DNA from: Blasia pusilla
Taxonomy: Eukaryota > Marchantiophyta > Marchantiopsida > Blasiales
Direction: 5' to 3'
Length of the DNA: 64,000 nt
NCBI GenBank assembly: GCA_050084515.1
Contig: CM114272.1
Location: 2,232,001-2,296,000 of the forward strand
Under the pieces are notes generated by a model. That model did not search any database, had not been told where the DNA came from, and saw only the letters and a list, made by a program, of their open reading frames with translations. This document shows positions 46,023-61,844 of the stretch, piece by piece. Each line of letters starts with the position of its first letter. The first letter of the stretch is position 1. Position numbers and translations under genes: made by a program.

Positions 46023-46147
46023 TGGAGATATTTTGGTACTTCTCGCCTCTGTGTATGGATGGCATGAGTAAGCATGGGATCGTGTGTGTTTGTGTGTGTG
46101 TGCTCGATGACAGCGATGTATGTTGTGTAGCGATGTGTATGCGCACG
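46023..46147 (+). repeat. Second copy of the LTR start
   Basis: The first about 125 bases of the LTR (as at 45382-45507) recur directly after the truncated LTR, again starting TGGAGATATTTTGG. Such a structure suggests an aberrant integration, template switching or recombination between LTRs. Confidence 0.75.
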
Positions 46148-50128
<3,981 letters not shown>

Positions 50129-51453
50129 GTCTAGAAGGAAATATTGCATTTGATGACTTTCATATATGACTAGGTTGATTCATCGATGCTAAAAACTGAC
50201 ACGTGATGGTTGATGACTCGCAGAGTCATAAAAACCAAGCTATTTATCGATATCATTAGATACGGACTAAAGTTACTACACATTAACAAAAGAAATCAGT
50301 TTGGTCCTCCTCCCTCCGTCCATGGGCCTTCCCTCCCTCCCTCCATTTTTTATTTTCCATCCATGCGCTCTCTATCCATCTATTTTTGTCCGTTGGTCCT
50401 CCCTCCCTCCATTTTCTATCCTCTATATGTTTGCCCTCTATCCATCAATTGTTTTTCATCTGCACTCCACTCATTGTAAACTTTCCCACTCTCTATACAT
50501 CTATTTTCTATCCATCCGTTTTTCATCCGTTTACACTCCATCTATGGTATACTCTCCCACTCTCTATCCATCTGCTTTCCATCCATCCGTTCATCCTTCC
50601 TCCATCTACAATCAAAACTCGAAGGGTGTAAGATTCTAACCTAAACCATTTTCACCAAAGTGATGCTTGCTACGACTACATTCACATATGGAAGAATCGA
50701 GCTCATTTAAATACATAAGAAAAAATCAGATGTGTATTTTGTAGATTTTTCTTTTCTTTAAGTATGAGTTTAGAAGACTTTTTCAATGAAACCCAAATTA
50801 CCAATATTGAGAACTCCCATATATATATATATATGAAAAAAAATTGTAGACTATAAGAAACTGAAAATTTTCTAGTCTTTTATACATCTACTATTCCAAA
50901 ACTTATTAAAATAAATTCATATTGCAAGAAATTATAATGAGCTCCTTGGTATTAGTCTTGATGAACATTTCTTCTTACTTTTTTCATAAATTCATAAAAA
51001 TAATTTTAACTACATTAAATCCTTCATAAATGGACTAGAAAGGATGTGGATTTATTTTTTAAGGAAAATAAAATTAAAAAACAAAAATTAAATTTTGATC
51101 ATGGAAAAGAATTCATAGTCATGAATATTATCAAAGCAAATACATCTTTCATTGGATTGATGATGTGATCTCAATTGCAAGATTCAAAGTAAAATTTCCT
51201 TCTTGCTAAAATTCACATTTGATATTTTTGTTTTTTTGGAAAATATAATATTAATTTTAGATCTATTTCATTTAAATAATATATAATATTTAATATTTAA
51301 TTATTTTCATAATATTTAATAAATATTTTTCATATATTTAATTACTTTGGTAAGTCATAAAAATTAAATTAAACCAAACAAGTCATACTTTGAATCATTT
51401 TGTGCACAAGTTATTCATTATCGAGTCATAAAAACAATACTTTTCTTCTAGTG
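50129..51453 (+). mobile_element. Non-autonomous CACTA (En/Spm-like) transposon, copy 2
   Basis: The left end has CTAGAAGGAAATATTGCATT (its outermost bases are worn) and the right end closes with CTTCTAGTG. They match the termini of the copy at 7931-9495, including the ATGACTTT..ATATATGA and AGTCATAAAAA blocks. The interior again has a TCCATCCAT/CCCTCC-rich section (50310-50620) followed by AT-rich DNA. TCA at 51454-51456 may pair with TCA at 50125-50127 as a 3-base target duplication. There is no transposase. Confidence 0.7.
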
Positions 51454-52595
51454 TCAAGGATCTCACATCTAAAGATCAACTTCAAATAGGCCTCCTTAAC
51501 AATATACCCCCTTTGAGCTACTTCATGGTAACTAATGTGAATAAGATTATCATTCTATGTAGTATGTTATTATCAACTTAGAATATAATGTATTCTATGT
51601 TGGATTCTCAACATCCACTTCTCTGAGTATCATTAATCTGATCGGCCCCATTGTATGAGCCTAGATTAATGGTTCCGACCTGGACGTCAAAGAAGTCATA
51701 ATAATGTGACGTGGTTTATGGAGTAGCGTTACTAGGGTTATCTAACCCTATATTACATATAAATTTAGATAATAAAAAATATGATGCAAAATTTTTCTAT
51801 TAATAGAAATGAAAAAAATAGGTAAAAAATCCCTAGTTTCTGGAGTAGTGAAATAGTTGGGAGCCGTAGCAGTAGCTCATTCTCTTGTGTTGAGTTATCT
51901 CCATGTTCAGGTTCCATCGAAGCTCTTCTGTGAGCGTACGGACGGACTAGGCCACTTTGTATCTCCAAGATTTGTAATAGATTTCAGTGATTTCATCACA
52001 TTATATTTGCTCACATTCTACCTAACTACCTCTACATCTAATCCTCTAATTATGGAGAAGATGCATGGTTAGTAAGGAAAGACCTCTCATGTGAGGTGAA
52101 TCCTTCTAACGCCACCCTACTTAAGCCCCATTGGCTGAAGAGGAATCACCACATGCAAGACTCTCAATAATGTGCACTCAACATAAAAAAGGAAGGGTGA
52201 CCTATAAGTGTAAGTCATCTATAAGGTGATAGATCACCAATGACCTCTTAAAATTGAGTAGTGTTACTAGTGTAGCGAACCCCTTAAGCCTAAGTGTAAT
52301 ATCGTCTACATCCCTATAGTGATATATATTTTCTCTCAAAACCTAAAGAACTTGACAAATATGATATCAATTTAAGTTTTTCTAATATTTTACTATGTGT
52401 TAAAAACATCATCAACGTAAATAACGACAAATTTTATCTCATAAAGCATCAAAATATATCATTCATAAGGTCTATGAAAATGGATAGTGAGTTTGTGAAG
52501 CCAAAGGGCATTGCCAAATATTCAAACTGACAACATTGACTTTGAAATGCACTCTCCAGGATATTGATTTATGACTACCTCGCCCTTCCCGACCC
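51454..52595. other. Spacer, no gene seen
   Basis: The sequence is AT-rich, without supported coding sequence or RNA gene. Confidence 0.5.
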
Positions 52596-52925
52596 CATGG
52601 TTGCAGAAAAACAGACAAGTCTGTCCCTAGGATGAACATAGGCAGACAAGTCTGCACATGTCGACGGACATGGATTGCAATAGGTGGGATCCACACTTAT
52701 AGTTCATGATGGAAGGCAAGCACAAGGGCGAGTGGGGCAATAAGGGAGGAGGGAGTGGAGGTGGAGGGAGGAAGAAACAATAGAGTATGGAACACGAAGG
52801 CAAGCGGGAGGAATAAGAAAGAGGGAGAAGCTAGCGCTCACATGGATAAGTCCTTCTATAAGACACACTTAAGTCCACGGACATGGACATGTGCGTGGAC
52901 ACAGACTTTGTCCACATGCAACCTT
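52596..52925 (+). mobile_element. Mutator-like MITE, copy 2 (best preserved)
   Basis: This is a 330-base element from CATGGTTGCAG to CATGCAACCTT, whose ends form a short inverted repeat (GGTTGCA/TGCAACC). The subterminal parts carry repeated GTCC/GGAC motifs such as GACAAGTCTGTCC and GGACATGG, and the middle is purine-rich. The flanks TCCCGACCC and GCCCTACTC agree at 6 of 9 positions. It is homologous to 1655-1978 and, in the other orientation, to 61265-61844 and 4340-4545. Confidence 0.75.
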
Positions 52926-54820
52926 GCCCTACTCTTATCTCTTTGTTCAACCACTCATTATTAAACCCATACATACCCCATCCTTATCCCTATCATCTTG
53001 TACTACCCACCAAGCCCTACCTTCACCCTCATCCATATGCATGCCCTACCTTCCATGCTTAAATGATAATAGGTTGAATAATCTGATCTTCATAATTTCC
53101 GATGCTACCCTATGTAGGGTCGAGAAAGTATATTTTTAGATAAACACGCTCATGTTCTTAGACAACGTTGATTTTTCCATCTTGGTGCAATCTTATGTAT
53201 GGATCACTTACCAATGACATTGTGGATCACTTTTATCATTTGGTTTGTGTGTTTTGAGAGGTTGATACTATATGTTCTTATGGTAGCAAAGTTGATGAAG
53301 AAGTTCGATCATTTATCAATCTTCTTTTTGGTCATTCCCAACTCGTAAACTAGGGTGATACCACCTAGTTGTTGTGTCATGGAAAGATCATAAGATTCTC
53401 AATTTTTTCTTTATCATCAAGTTATGCTTTGTGTTTTGTTAGGTAAGGTCAAAGTTTGTACATATGTTCAATATATTCATAGTTCCAAGCTAACTCTAAA
53501 GAGGGTAGGATATCGTGCAAGGGAAGATAAGGAAATATTCTTTTTTCCCTAAAAACGGCCATAAATTGGAATAATATGTTTTCCAATACAAGTAACTGTA
53601 AGAAAAAATTTTATTTGTATGAATTTATTCTTGTAGAAATTTAAATGTATCATGCATATATATATATTGCTACATACACAATCTACATTCTTGTTTACAT
53701 CCACAATATCCTTAATTTGACTTTAGGACAAATCAACCCCACCTAAGAACATTAATTCTTAGGTAGGGTTGATTAGACATGCATAATTTTTCCTAGGTGT
53801 TGGATATTTTTAATTCAATGGAATATTTCCCGCATAGACAAGTCCATCATCTGGACAAACATAAGTCCACTAATGTATCCAAGTTCATGGACATGAACTT
53901 TGTCCACGTGTACTCTAGTTTGGAAGGGAGACCGTATGCACCTCATGGGTCTTTTGCCTAGTACTTTGGAACTACTTCATAATTTCAAAAAAATACCTCA
54001 TAGAAGGTGAAACTAATTAGGTTTGGAGAGTAGCCCAAGTCTTATTCTTGTAGGACTCAAGGTGGGGACACTTGTTATGGGGCTAGTGATGAGCAATAAT
54101 TTCCAGCGAGTGAATCTAGCCGCGATGTCCCACAACCAATTGCAAAGTCACCATCTTCACTAGTTCAAGATTCCCATCCACTCATCCGTAACTTGAAATT
54201 ATATTCTCAGAAAATGAACATGCCCTTCTTGTCCATACCATTGCCTTCAACTAGATCCACCCCTTCATCCTATTATACTGATGAGTAGAACATTATTAGA
54301 TTATCCTTAGCATATTTGGCATCAAGGTGTGCACTACTATGATGCCAAATAAGTTATTTTAATATAATTTAGGATAATAATTCAAATACCCTATTTCTCA
54401 TAATAGTCACTTAGTCGAAGAATCATGATAGATAGTAACACATTCTCGTCTGGCAAGTTAACTTTTTCTCATCGTTCAAGTTTCCTTGAATGATGCTCTA
54501 TTGAGAGCATATGGATGGTTTGCATCATTATACATACTCAAGATTTTTCATGCATAGACTTTTTATGACTATAATACAATATGAGGACAAAAGTCCCCAA
54601 CATGGAAAGCAAAAGACAAAAGCCAACAACAATTTTGCAACTAGCTCCCTCATGGTAGAATGGCCTCTTTCAGTCTTTCTTTGTAGTTATGGAGAGAGAC
54701 AAATCAGAGTCAGTCACCATACATTCTACCTTACATAGCACACATACTCTCTACTCCGCCATAGATGACATGAAAAGTAACACATTTGGGAGGGAGGGAA
54801 GGAAAAAGGGTGTCTTCTTA
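52926..54820. other. Spacer with a short MITE derivative
   Basis: No gene is seen. At about 53835-53925 a short stretch joins the left and right end motifs of the MITE family (GACAAGTCC...GACTTATG-like and GAACTTTGTCCACGTG) without the middle, so it looks like an internally deleted copy. Confidence 0.45.
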
Positions 54821-54822
54821 AA

Positions 54823-55620
54823 ATCTATATTATAAATGCAGCCCTATATGCACAATTAGACAAAATAATGACATGACAAGACAAAATAGTCACAAGTTTG
54901 CAATTTTGTACCTCAATTTACTTTTGGGAAGGAAAATGAATTTGAATGGGAGAAAAAAAATGATATGATTAATTAAGATTAACTAATGATTTATGTGCTA
55001 TCTACGTGGGAGGAGCGGAGGGGGAGGAGTAGGGTAGAAACCGTAGAATTATGGAAGGGTGGAATTATTTAAGGAAGTGGGGTGTAATTTTAATTTTAAT
55101 TGAGGATTGGAGTTAATAAGAAGAGTGGAATGTTATTACTCCTTTAAAATTTAAAAATGGAAATTGTATTAAATTTTTGAAATGAAAAACATTATTACTT
55201 TAAAAAGAAATTGGGCGCAAGCACATAAATACTAACTCAGGCGGGTTGGGGTTTCATTTTTTCATCTTATCTATACTATTATTGGCAATCCTATATGCAC
55301 AATAAGATAAAATAGTAACAAGGTTGCAGTTTTTTCCCTTAATTCATATTTGATATTTTGCATAGAGAAAATGAATTCGAATGGAATAGGGTAATAATTA
55401 ATTAAGAAGAATTAATGATTTAGTTAGTTTTATTTTGGTGGGAAAAGTGGAGGGGGAGGAGACTCCAAGGAATACTCTTTTTAAACTTTTATGTAGGGGG
55501 GGAATTATTTCGGGAGGGGATTATTACGGAAATTTTCATTGATCAATGGAGTTATTTAGAGGAGTGAAATGTTATTAATCCTATAAGATATATTGTGAAA
55601 ATTATATTTAAATTTTAAGA
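54823..55620. repeat. Two diverged direct copies of a ~350-400-bp repeat
   Basis: 54823-55190 and 55265-55615 share the order CCTATATGCACAAT, GACAAAATAGT, AAATGAATT.GAATGG, TTAATTAAG, GGAGGGGGAGGAG, GGAATTATTT and GTGAAATGTTATTA-like blocks at roughly 65-70 percent identity. This is a tandem pair of the same non-coding transposon or a duplication. Confidence 0.7.
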
Positions 55621-55655
55621 AGAAAGAATACTTCTAGATTATTTTAAGAAGATAG

Positions 55656-55740
55656 CATGAATTGCTACTAGGTAGCAATTCATGTGAAGTAATCATTCAT
55701 GTGAATTTCTACTAGTTAGAAACTAGTAGAAATTCACATG
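55656..55740. repeat. Two adjacent perfect hairpins
   Basis: CATGAATTGCTAC (55656-55668) is followed by a 3-base loop and its exact complement (55672-55684). Thirteen bases on, CATGTGAATTTCTACTAGTT (55698-55717) is followed by AGA and its exact complement (55721-55740). Both stems start and end in CATG and contain CTAC. They may form the end of a foldback or Helitron-like element. Confidence 0.9.
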
Positions 55741-55744
55741 AGGA

Positions 55745-58700
55745 GTCCGGATCAAGCAACAGTAGAATGGAATTAAAACTAGTGACTTATCCCATATCAA
55801 GTTATAAAGATAGTATGGAATCAATGCACTAATCAAGTTGAATACAAAATATGTAGGAAACATTGTCACATATAAGTAAAAAGTGTTTGCATTCTCCGAT
55901 AGTAATAATAAAATCATTCATTTGCTTACTCCAATATCACTACTTCGATATATCGAAGGAGGTATGGTGATCCCGTAAGATTCAAAGAATACTTATGAAC
56001 ATAAAAAAGTGGCAATCTCGTCTCGAGTCATCATAGTACTGAAGAGACATGATGGCACTCCAACGTTATGAAACACGTCTCGAAAGGTGCACTAGATGTG
56101 GTAACTCTCGTTCATGTCTGGAGCAAACTACTGCACAAGAGCGGCAAAAAGCACAACATCTGATCTCATATTGTTGTTTTTCCTCGTCATGTTGGATCAG
56201 ACTTCCGACCTTGTACCGATCCTCAGGGGAACGTTTAGGGAGCGGCTCGTATGCCCTTCCACCGGACGACGTAGTTTGGAAAAGGGAGGACGAGTGAATC
56301 CGGGGCAGAAGATATAGAGAACAAGCAGAACTTCAAATTAGAAACTGTAACACTCGACGGTTTCTGCTGTGCAAGGGGTCCGGAATCGTGAGGATGATTA
56401 CCGCACGGAAAAAGGAACTGTAGTTAGTAGTGCTGGAGTGATCGAGAGAAAGATATTTGGAGAATCTTCTGTGTGGATGCTTTGGTAGAGTCTAGCAAAA
56501 TCTGTGGAGCAGTTGGAGAGGTGGTTACTAGGAAGGTTGCCGCACAGTGCGGAGGACTTCCTCGGCTATGGAGGAATGTGCTGGACCGATGGTGGGCAGG
56601 ATAAGACCTCGCCAGTGGGAGGTGGACTTGCAGAGGCCGAGGAATTCCCCCATTCGTGGACAGGAATGTGAAAGCGGAGCTCCGTCATGGCCAGAAATGG
56701 AGTTTGCGCTGAGCTAGGAGATTGATGCTCGAGCTCAGCAGTGTCGCAGTGTTTCCGGCAATTCGCTGCTTTCCCAGAGGATGATAACCTTGTTCCCGAG
56801 TCGATCATCTTGTGCTGGAGAGCGGGACACGACAGGATTCTCCTGTTCCCGACGAGGGTGCAGGCCTTGTGCTGGGATTGTCGATAGGCTGCTGCTGCCT
56901 CGTTTATCTATCTCAAGGTAACATCTCCGCTGATTGTGACTGTGGAAGCATATTCGCGTACGAGGATGCAGGCCTTGTACGGGGATTGTTACTAGGGCCT
57001 CGTTTATCCATGTCAAGGTAACTTCTCCGCTGCTGGTGACAGTTGAAACATATTCACGTGCTCTCATGTCGAGGTGCATGAGCCCTTGAGAGACCTTGCC
57101 TTCACGTAAGCGGATCACAAAGGACAACAGACTGAGGTGCGTGTCTTTGGGAATACTTCAGACCTGAAGTAGTTCCTCTGAGACCTTAAGCACCTGCAAA
57201 CTTCCGTCCTGGGAAACTCTACTGCTGGATTTTGTGTCTGCTCGTTAATCGAAGTAGAATTCCTAGGATTAATTACTCATCTTGAATCAGTCTGAGGATC
57301 CTAGATTCTCGCAATTCCCATAATGTCTGGCGTCGTGATGTCGTACGAAGGCTTCACTTTTTGAATTTTCTGGAACTCCCCGGGATCTTCTCGACTTCTC
57401 CATACCTCTTATGCACCTTCATAACTTCTGCATGCATGACCATTTTGCGAAGTTTCTGTCTCTTCCAGAAGGATCCCTAAAGCTTACTGCTCCGACTACT
57501 TTGTACCCGACAAAGTGTTGTGCGCCCTCAGGTCGGTTACAGCTGACGCACACTTGTGATCAGGAGATTGATGGTTCTACACGCAAAATTACATTTTCTC
57601 TGGACACCACAAGTCGCTTGGGGATAACCAGAGGATCTCCCGTCGTCGTGTGTTTGCTGCGTCTGGTCGCCCTGTAGCCTCTTTGTCTTCCGCAACTGGA
57701 AATGGCTAGAACTTGAGAGGTTCAGACACATGGAGAGTTTGTCTGATAGAATGCTAGATTTTATTTGCTCTCCAATTTCTGACCATTTCAGCGTGCTCAA
57801 AAGTTCCGATGCTGGCACGTTAGAAACAGAGCGTTCATCAAGTAAAAGGAATGACAAGTAGGTGCAACGCTCTTGGGACTCTTGGTGGCCCTCTTCTCTT
57901 GTGAAGCTAAGCTTCATAAGTTATTCGCGGATAAATCATGCTTCCAGCACAACTCCCTCACTCACTAACCCGTGGAGAAGCTTCACACCAGAGATGCACA
58001 AACATTTTGTGGAACTTACAGACTGATGTACTTGAGGCAGCGGGCTTTGGTAAGGCTGAAAGTTTGTTGAATCCTTGTGACTCCAACGTGTCTTTTGACT
58101 CTTTTCTCCTGCATGTTTGTAGAAACTAACGAATGTCTGCATGCTGTTGATTCAGGACACAGCGTTACTGGCGTTTCCGAAGCCAAGTTTGTTGCGGCTT
58201 TTCCCCAGCTCGAAAACATTGAAGTCATCAAGTATCCCACAAGCCGAATTCGCTCCCCTCCTCCGCCTAAGTTTTGCTACTGATGACGTGGACGCTTTCT
58301 GAAATTTCCTTGGAGGCGTATAAACTGATTTCAAAACTTCGCGGTCCTGTAGATGATGATGATGACGACGAAGATGTCGACTCGGATATGACGACTTGAA
58401 AGATGAGAGGAAGAGGAGGAGGAAGAAGAAGACGAAGACAGCAACGGGAACAAAGTAAGAGACAGAACTACAACTGTGTCACAGGGGATATCACTACCTC
58501 GCAATTGTTCACAATCGTAGCGCTGTACGCACTGTAGTCCAGTTTAGTGTTAGTGATGTCTGCCGCAAAGTTGTCATGCAGTCGGTCATGTAATAACTCT
58601 ACTAAGTCTTATCTCCAGTCTTGCAACTCCTACATGACTCCAAGACAACGAAAGCCGTGTGTATTCCCATAGAAAATATATCCATGCGACCTCATCAACA

Positions 58701-58900
58701 ACATCCATCTCTCATCAACATTCATCGCCGTCCTTTTTCGCGGATTCCTATTCTCCACATTTGGCAGTTCCTCTCTCATGCCCCTTCAAAAGGAGAGAGT
58801 CATAATTTCCACTCCAATCTCATTATTCTCATACAGTACCATTCTATCAGGGTTTCCATCACAAGACGCATCAATTAAGAGCAGAAACGAAACAAGAATC
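55745..58900. other. GC-richer region, unassigned
   Basis: From about 56030 to 58580 the composition is close to 50 percent GC, like the LMBR1-like gene and unlike the AT-rich spacers. Several open frames overlap on both strands, but I recognise no domain. A run coding for aspartates (GATGATGATGATGACGACGAAGATG at about 58351-58375 on the plus strand) and an A/G-rich run follow. It may hold a decayed or lineage-specific gene. Confidence 0.4.
56853..57060. repeat. Tandem duplication of about 105 bp
   Basis: Units at about 56853-56960 and 56962-57060 share GATGCAGGCCTTGT, GGGATTGT, GCCTCGTTTATC, TCAAGGTAAC and TCTCCGCTG blocks. The repeated CAAGGTAAC resembles a splice donor, but no gene model can be supported. 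Confidence 0.7.
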
Positions 58901-59400
58901 GGCGTCATTTTAAAATCGACGCCGTTGCTCAGTGTTGTCCGCTGACTCCGCTCCCATTTATTCCACACAGTATATCATTCCATCCGCGGAAAACATCGCC
59001 CGCACGAAAAGTCGACGCATCGACGAAGAAAAGCGCCGCTGTTCAAATCTCATCTCCTCCTCATTGTCGTCGTCGTCGTCGTCGTTGTGCAGAGCGTTTC
59101 TAGCGACCCCTGAAACATAATAAATAACTCATACATTTATGCCCTCGAGATCCTCTTCCGATCCTTTGTCGTTTCTTGTCGGCCTCACGCTCCGGACTTC
59201 TTCTTCTTCTTCTTCTGTCTGTCACCGTTTCCTTCTGGCGCCGGCAAAAGAGCTCGCGGCGCCGGGATCGTCCGAGTCAGAATCTTCCATATTCTTGGAA
59301 GATTCCCCGACACTGGAGGTCGGGGATCCGGTCAACCAGTTGAGCAGATTTCCACTAATCGTACTTATAGAACTCCTGATTGATCAAGGCAGTTTGTGCT
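58901..59400. other. GC-rich block with trinucleotide runs
   Basis: The block contains (CGT)n at about 59065-59085 and (TTC)n at about 59198-59216 in GC-rich sequence, next to AT-rich DNA. The open frames 58932-59120 and 59139-59543 are serine-rich and have no known domain. It could be a leader or a low-complexity remnant. Confidence 0.35.
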
Positions 59401-61264
59401 CTGAGGATTTTTATTATTTTCTATTATTGTTATATAATTATAATCTATACATAAACCTTTTCTTTCGGTCTTACATCTTTTCATTAGTTTCATTACATCT
59501 TTTCATTTCTTTCGGTCTTGTTAATATATCCATTTTATTATAAAATAAACCTCAAAAGAGGACATCTCTTGGTTTCATTTTACTGCTTTCTTCACGTGGT
59601 CCCACGCTATAATAAATAATTTTGAAATGCCTGCCCATGGTCTCCAGGTCATTATGTCTAACTTTTAGACAAAATAGTTTTTGGTATAAATGAGAGTTGA
59701 AATGTTTAGAGTATAGTTTCTTTTTTGAGACATGCTTTTCTTGTATGTATTGATGTTTCTTTTGGTGTCAGAAAAACATGCATCAATAGTTCCTGAATTG
59801 AAATTATAGAAAGTAGCTTCCTTTCATAATGTAAAAGATATTGTTTAATGGCCTTTTTACATCATTTCAGTATTGTTGTCCGAGTAGTCTCACGTCATCT
59901 CAACAGTGTTTTCTTGTGATCTTACATCATTATTATCTTAGTATTTATGCTAGTGACGAAGACAAACAATTTTCTATTATAGCAGGTTGTTAGGAATGTT
60001 GCAGATCATCAAGTGTTTCGTTGAAAAGAATGTACGCCAAATCTATATTATTAACAATTTTTAACAAATTTAGGTGTTCAAAAATATGAAATGTTATGTG
60101 GCTATCATGTGTTTAAAAAATACCTGTTATTTTTCATCATTAAATTTTTAAAAATTTATTTCCCTATTCATGAGAATTATTTTATTGAAATTTTATCAAG
60201 GAGGTTTTTTTCCTATATTGAAAGTGCCTTTAAACAAGTGAAATACTATTTACGATGTACGTACATTGGACTTCAAAAACTACACATGTGTATTGGAAAT
60301 ATAAATTACTAATGTACTATTTTTTCCATGATGGCATGTTCATATTTGAAAATTTATAATGAAATTTTTTGGAAAAAAATAGTATGAAATTTTCACTCTC
60401 AAAATTCTGGAAAATAATAGAAAAAGTTAATTTGAGGAACTTGTAAACTATAAGAAGAGGATTTAGTGTCCTAAATCCTAAACTCCATTCCACATGGAGT
60501 GTGATTGTGTGAGTTAAGCATAAACTCATATTTGTCTAGGGAGTTTCTTCGTCGAAATCCTCCAACGAAATATTGGCGTCGTGCTTTAAATATGCATGTG
60601 AATATGGTACTTTACAAATTTCTAGAAATTTATACTTCTTTGATTAGAGGTATCAAACCTCCCATCAAAGGATCATTCATATAACAGAATAAATAAATAT
60701 ATTATATATATATAGAGAGAGAGAGAGAGAAGTTTCTAGATCCTTAAGCCCAATTGGTCTGGTAGTAGTCATATCTTTTGTGCACATATATACATGCCAT
60801 CATTGTTATCGACACAAGTCATAAAGTTGGGAATCAAAGTCAATCATGGAAATAAGACATACATGTGATCACATACCAAAACTTTCCAAGAAATCTACAA
60901 AGGAATTCTCATATTAGTTCACTTGAAAATCACAAGTAACCCAAACCTTCTATGTGATGAATTTAAGGAGAAGAATCCTAAAGATAGAGGAAACGTCTAT
61001 GCATCTCAATGACGGTAGACTCAACAATGAGAGAATGAGCTCCAATATGTTCTTTCCTATTCCTATAGAACTCGTCCTCTTACTCTTCCCAAGTGACTTG
61101 TGCAAATAAATCCTCAATTTAGTCCTATCTTCCTCTAATATGTCAACAACACCCTCTCCATATTGAGGATGGCCAAATAAGAACCTTGTCGAATATAAGC
61201 CAAAATAGGACGGCCTAATGTAAGTCGGACATACTCCAAAATAAGGGGTAATCTATTTATTTAC
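59401..61264. other. AT-rich spacer with a (TA)n(GA)n tract
   Basis: No gene is seen. A TATATA/GAGAGA compound microsatellite lies at about 60697-60731. Confidence 0.55.
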
Positions 61265-61844
61265 AAGGTTTCATATAGACAAAATCCATGTTCGTGGACT
61301 TACGTTTGTTCTATGGAAGGACTTTTTGATGTGGGCCCCACCTTCCCCTTCTTTCTTAATTCCCCCACTTTCTTATATGTTCCATACTTTCTCGTTTCTT
61401 CCTTCCTCCCCCCTTATTGCTCCACTCGCTCTTGCCCTACCTTCCATCACAAACTATAAGGGGCGTTCCCCATGGGAAAGTCCCATGAGTCCAAGGAGTC
61501 TTGGGCTTGAGTCCTATGTTGTTAATCCAACATATCCCTTTACGAAGTTTTTGTCATTTGTCTCCCAAGCTAAGGCCGTTTCTACCAATTTATCGATTGT
61601 GTTACGTTCTTGAATATATTACTGACGCCAAGGATGGTCCTTGGTATTTCCGTGCCCTAATTTTTGTGGCTTGAAGGGACCAAAGACCAATCTTCAGTGC
61701 TTGAAATATAAATTGTTGATCACCATAATGAAGAACCCTACGACCCAAAAATTGCTCCATAGGGACTTGCTCTGAGTGTGGGTCCCAACTCTTACAATCC
61801 ATGTCGGTCCTAGGGACATACTTGTTCATTTTTGTGCAACCATA
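61265..61844 (-). mobile_element. Mutator-like MITE, copy 3, with a 316-bp interior insert
   Basis: Read on the minus strand, the element runs from GGTTGCACAAAAATG (61842-61828) to TGAAACCTT (61273-61265) and matches the copy at 52596-52925. The match is interrupted between 61461 and 61776 by unrelated sequence. The flanks TTTATTTAC (61256-61264) and CTTACTTAA (61845-61853) agree at 6 of 9 positions, again suggesting a 9-base target duplication. Confidence 0.65.

Larger units (their letters stand above)
35855..46147 (+). mobile_element. Ty3/gypsy retrotransposon encoding a DNA methyltransferase and a PHD finger
   Basis: This is a nearly complete but inactive LTR retrotransposon. Its order is 5' LTR (truncated), long untranslated leader, gag, then one long former pol frame: protease, C5-DNA methyltransferase, reverse transcriptase, RNase H, integrase, PHD finger. 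A polypurine tract and a truncated 3' LTR follow. Protease-RT-RNase H-integrase order and the RT sequence place it in Ty3/gypsy. Protease to the RT start is in frame 1 (39751-42260) and RT to PHD in frame 2 (42260-45193), so a single indel near 42258 splits what was one reading frame of about 1,800 codons. Premature stops are all TAG or TGA. The element is more GC- and CG-rich than its surroundings, so it inserted relatively recently. Confidence 0.92.

Noticed and set aside
58332-58460. Aspartate/glutamate-coding run as the end of a real gene
   Set aside because: The upstream frame is broken by stops within a few dozen codons and no splice chain could be built, so the run is reported only as part of an unassigned region.
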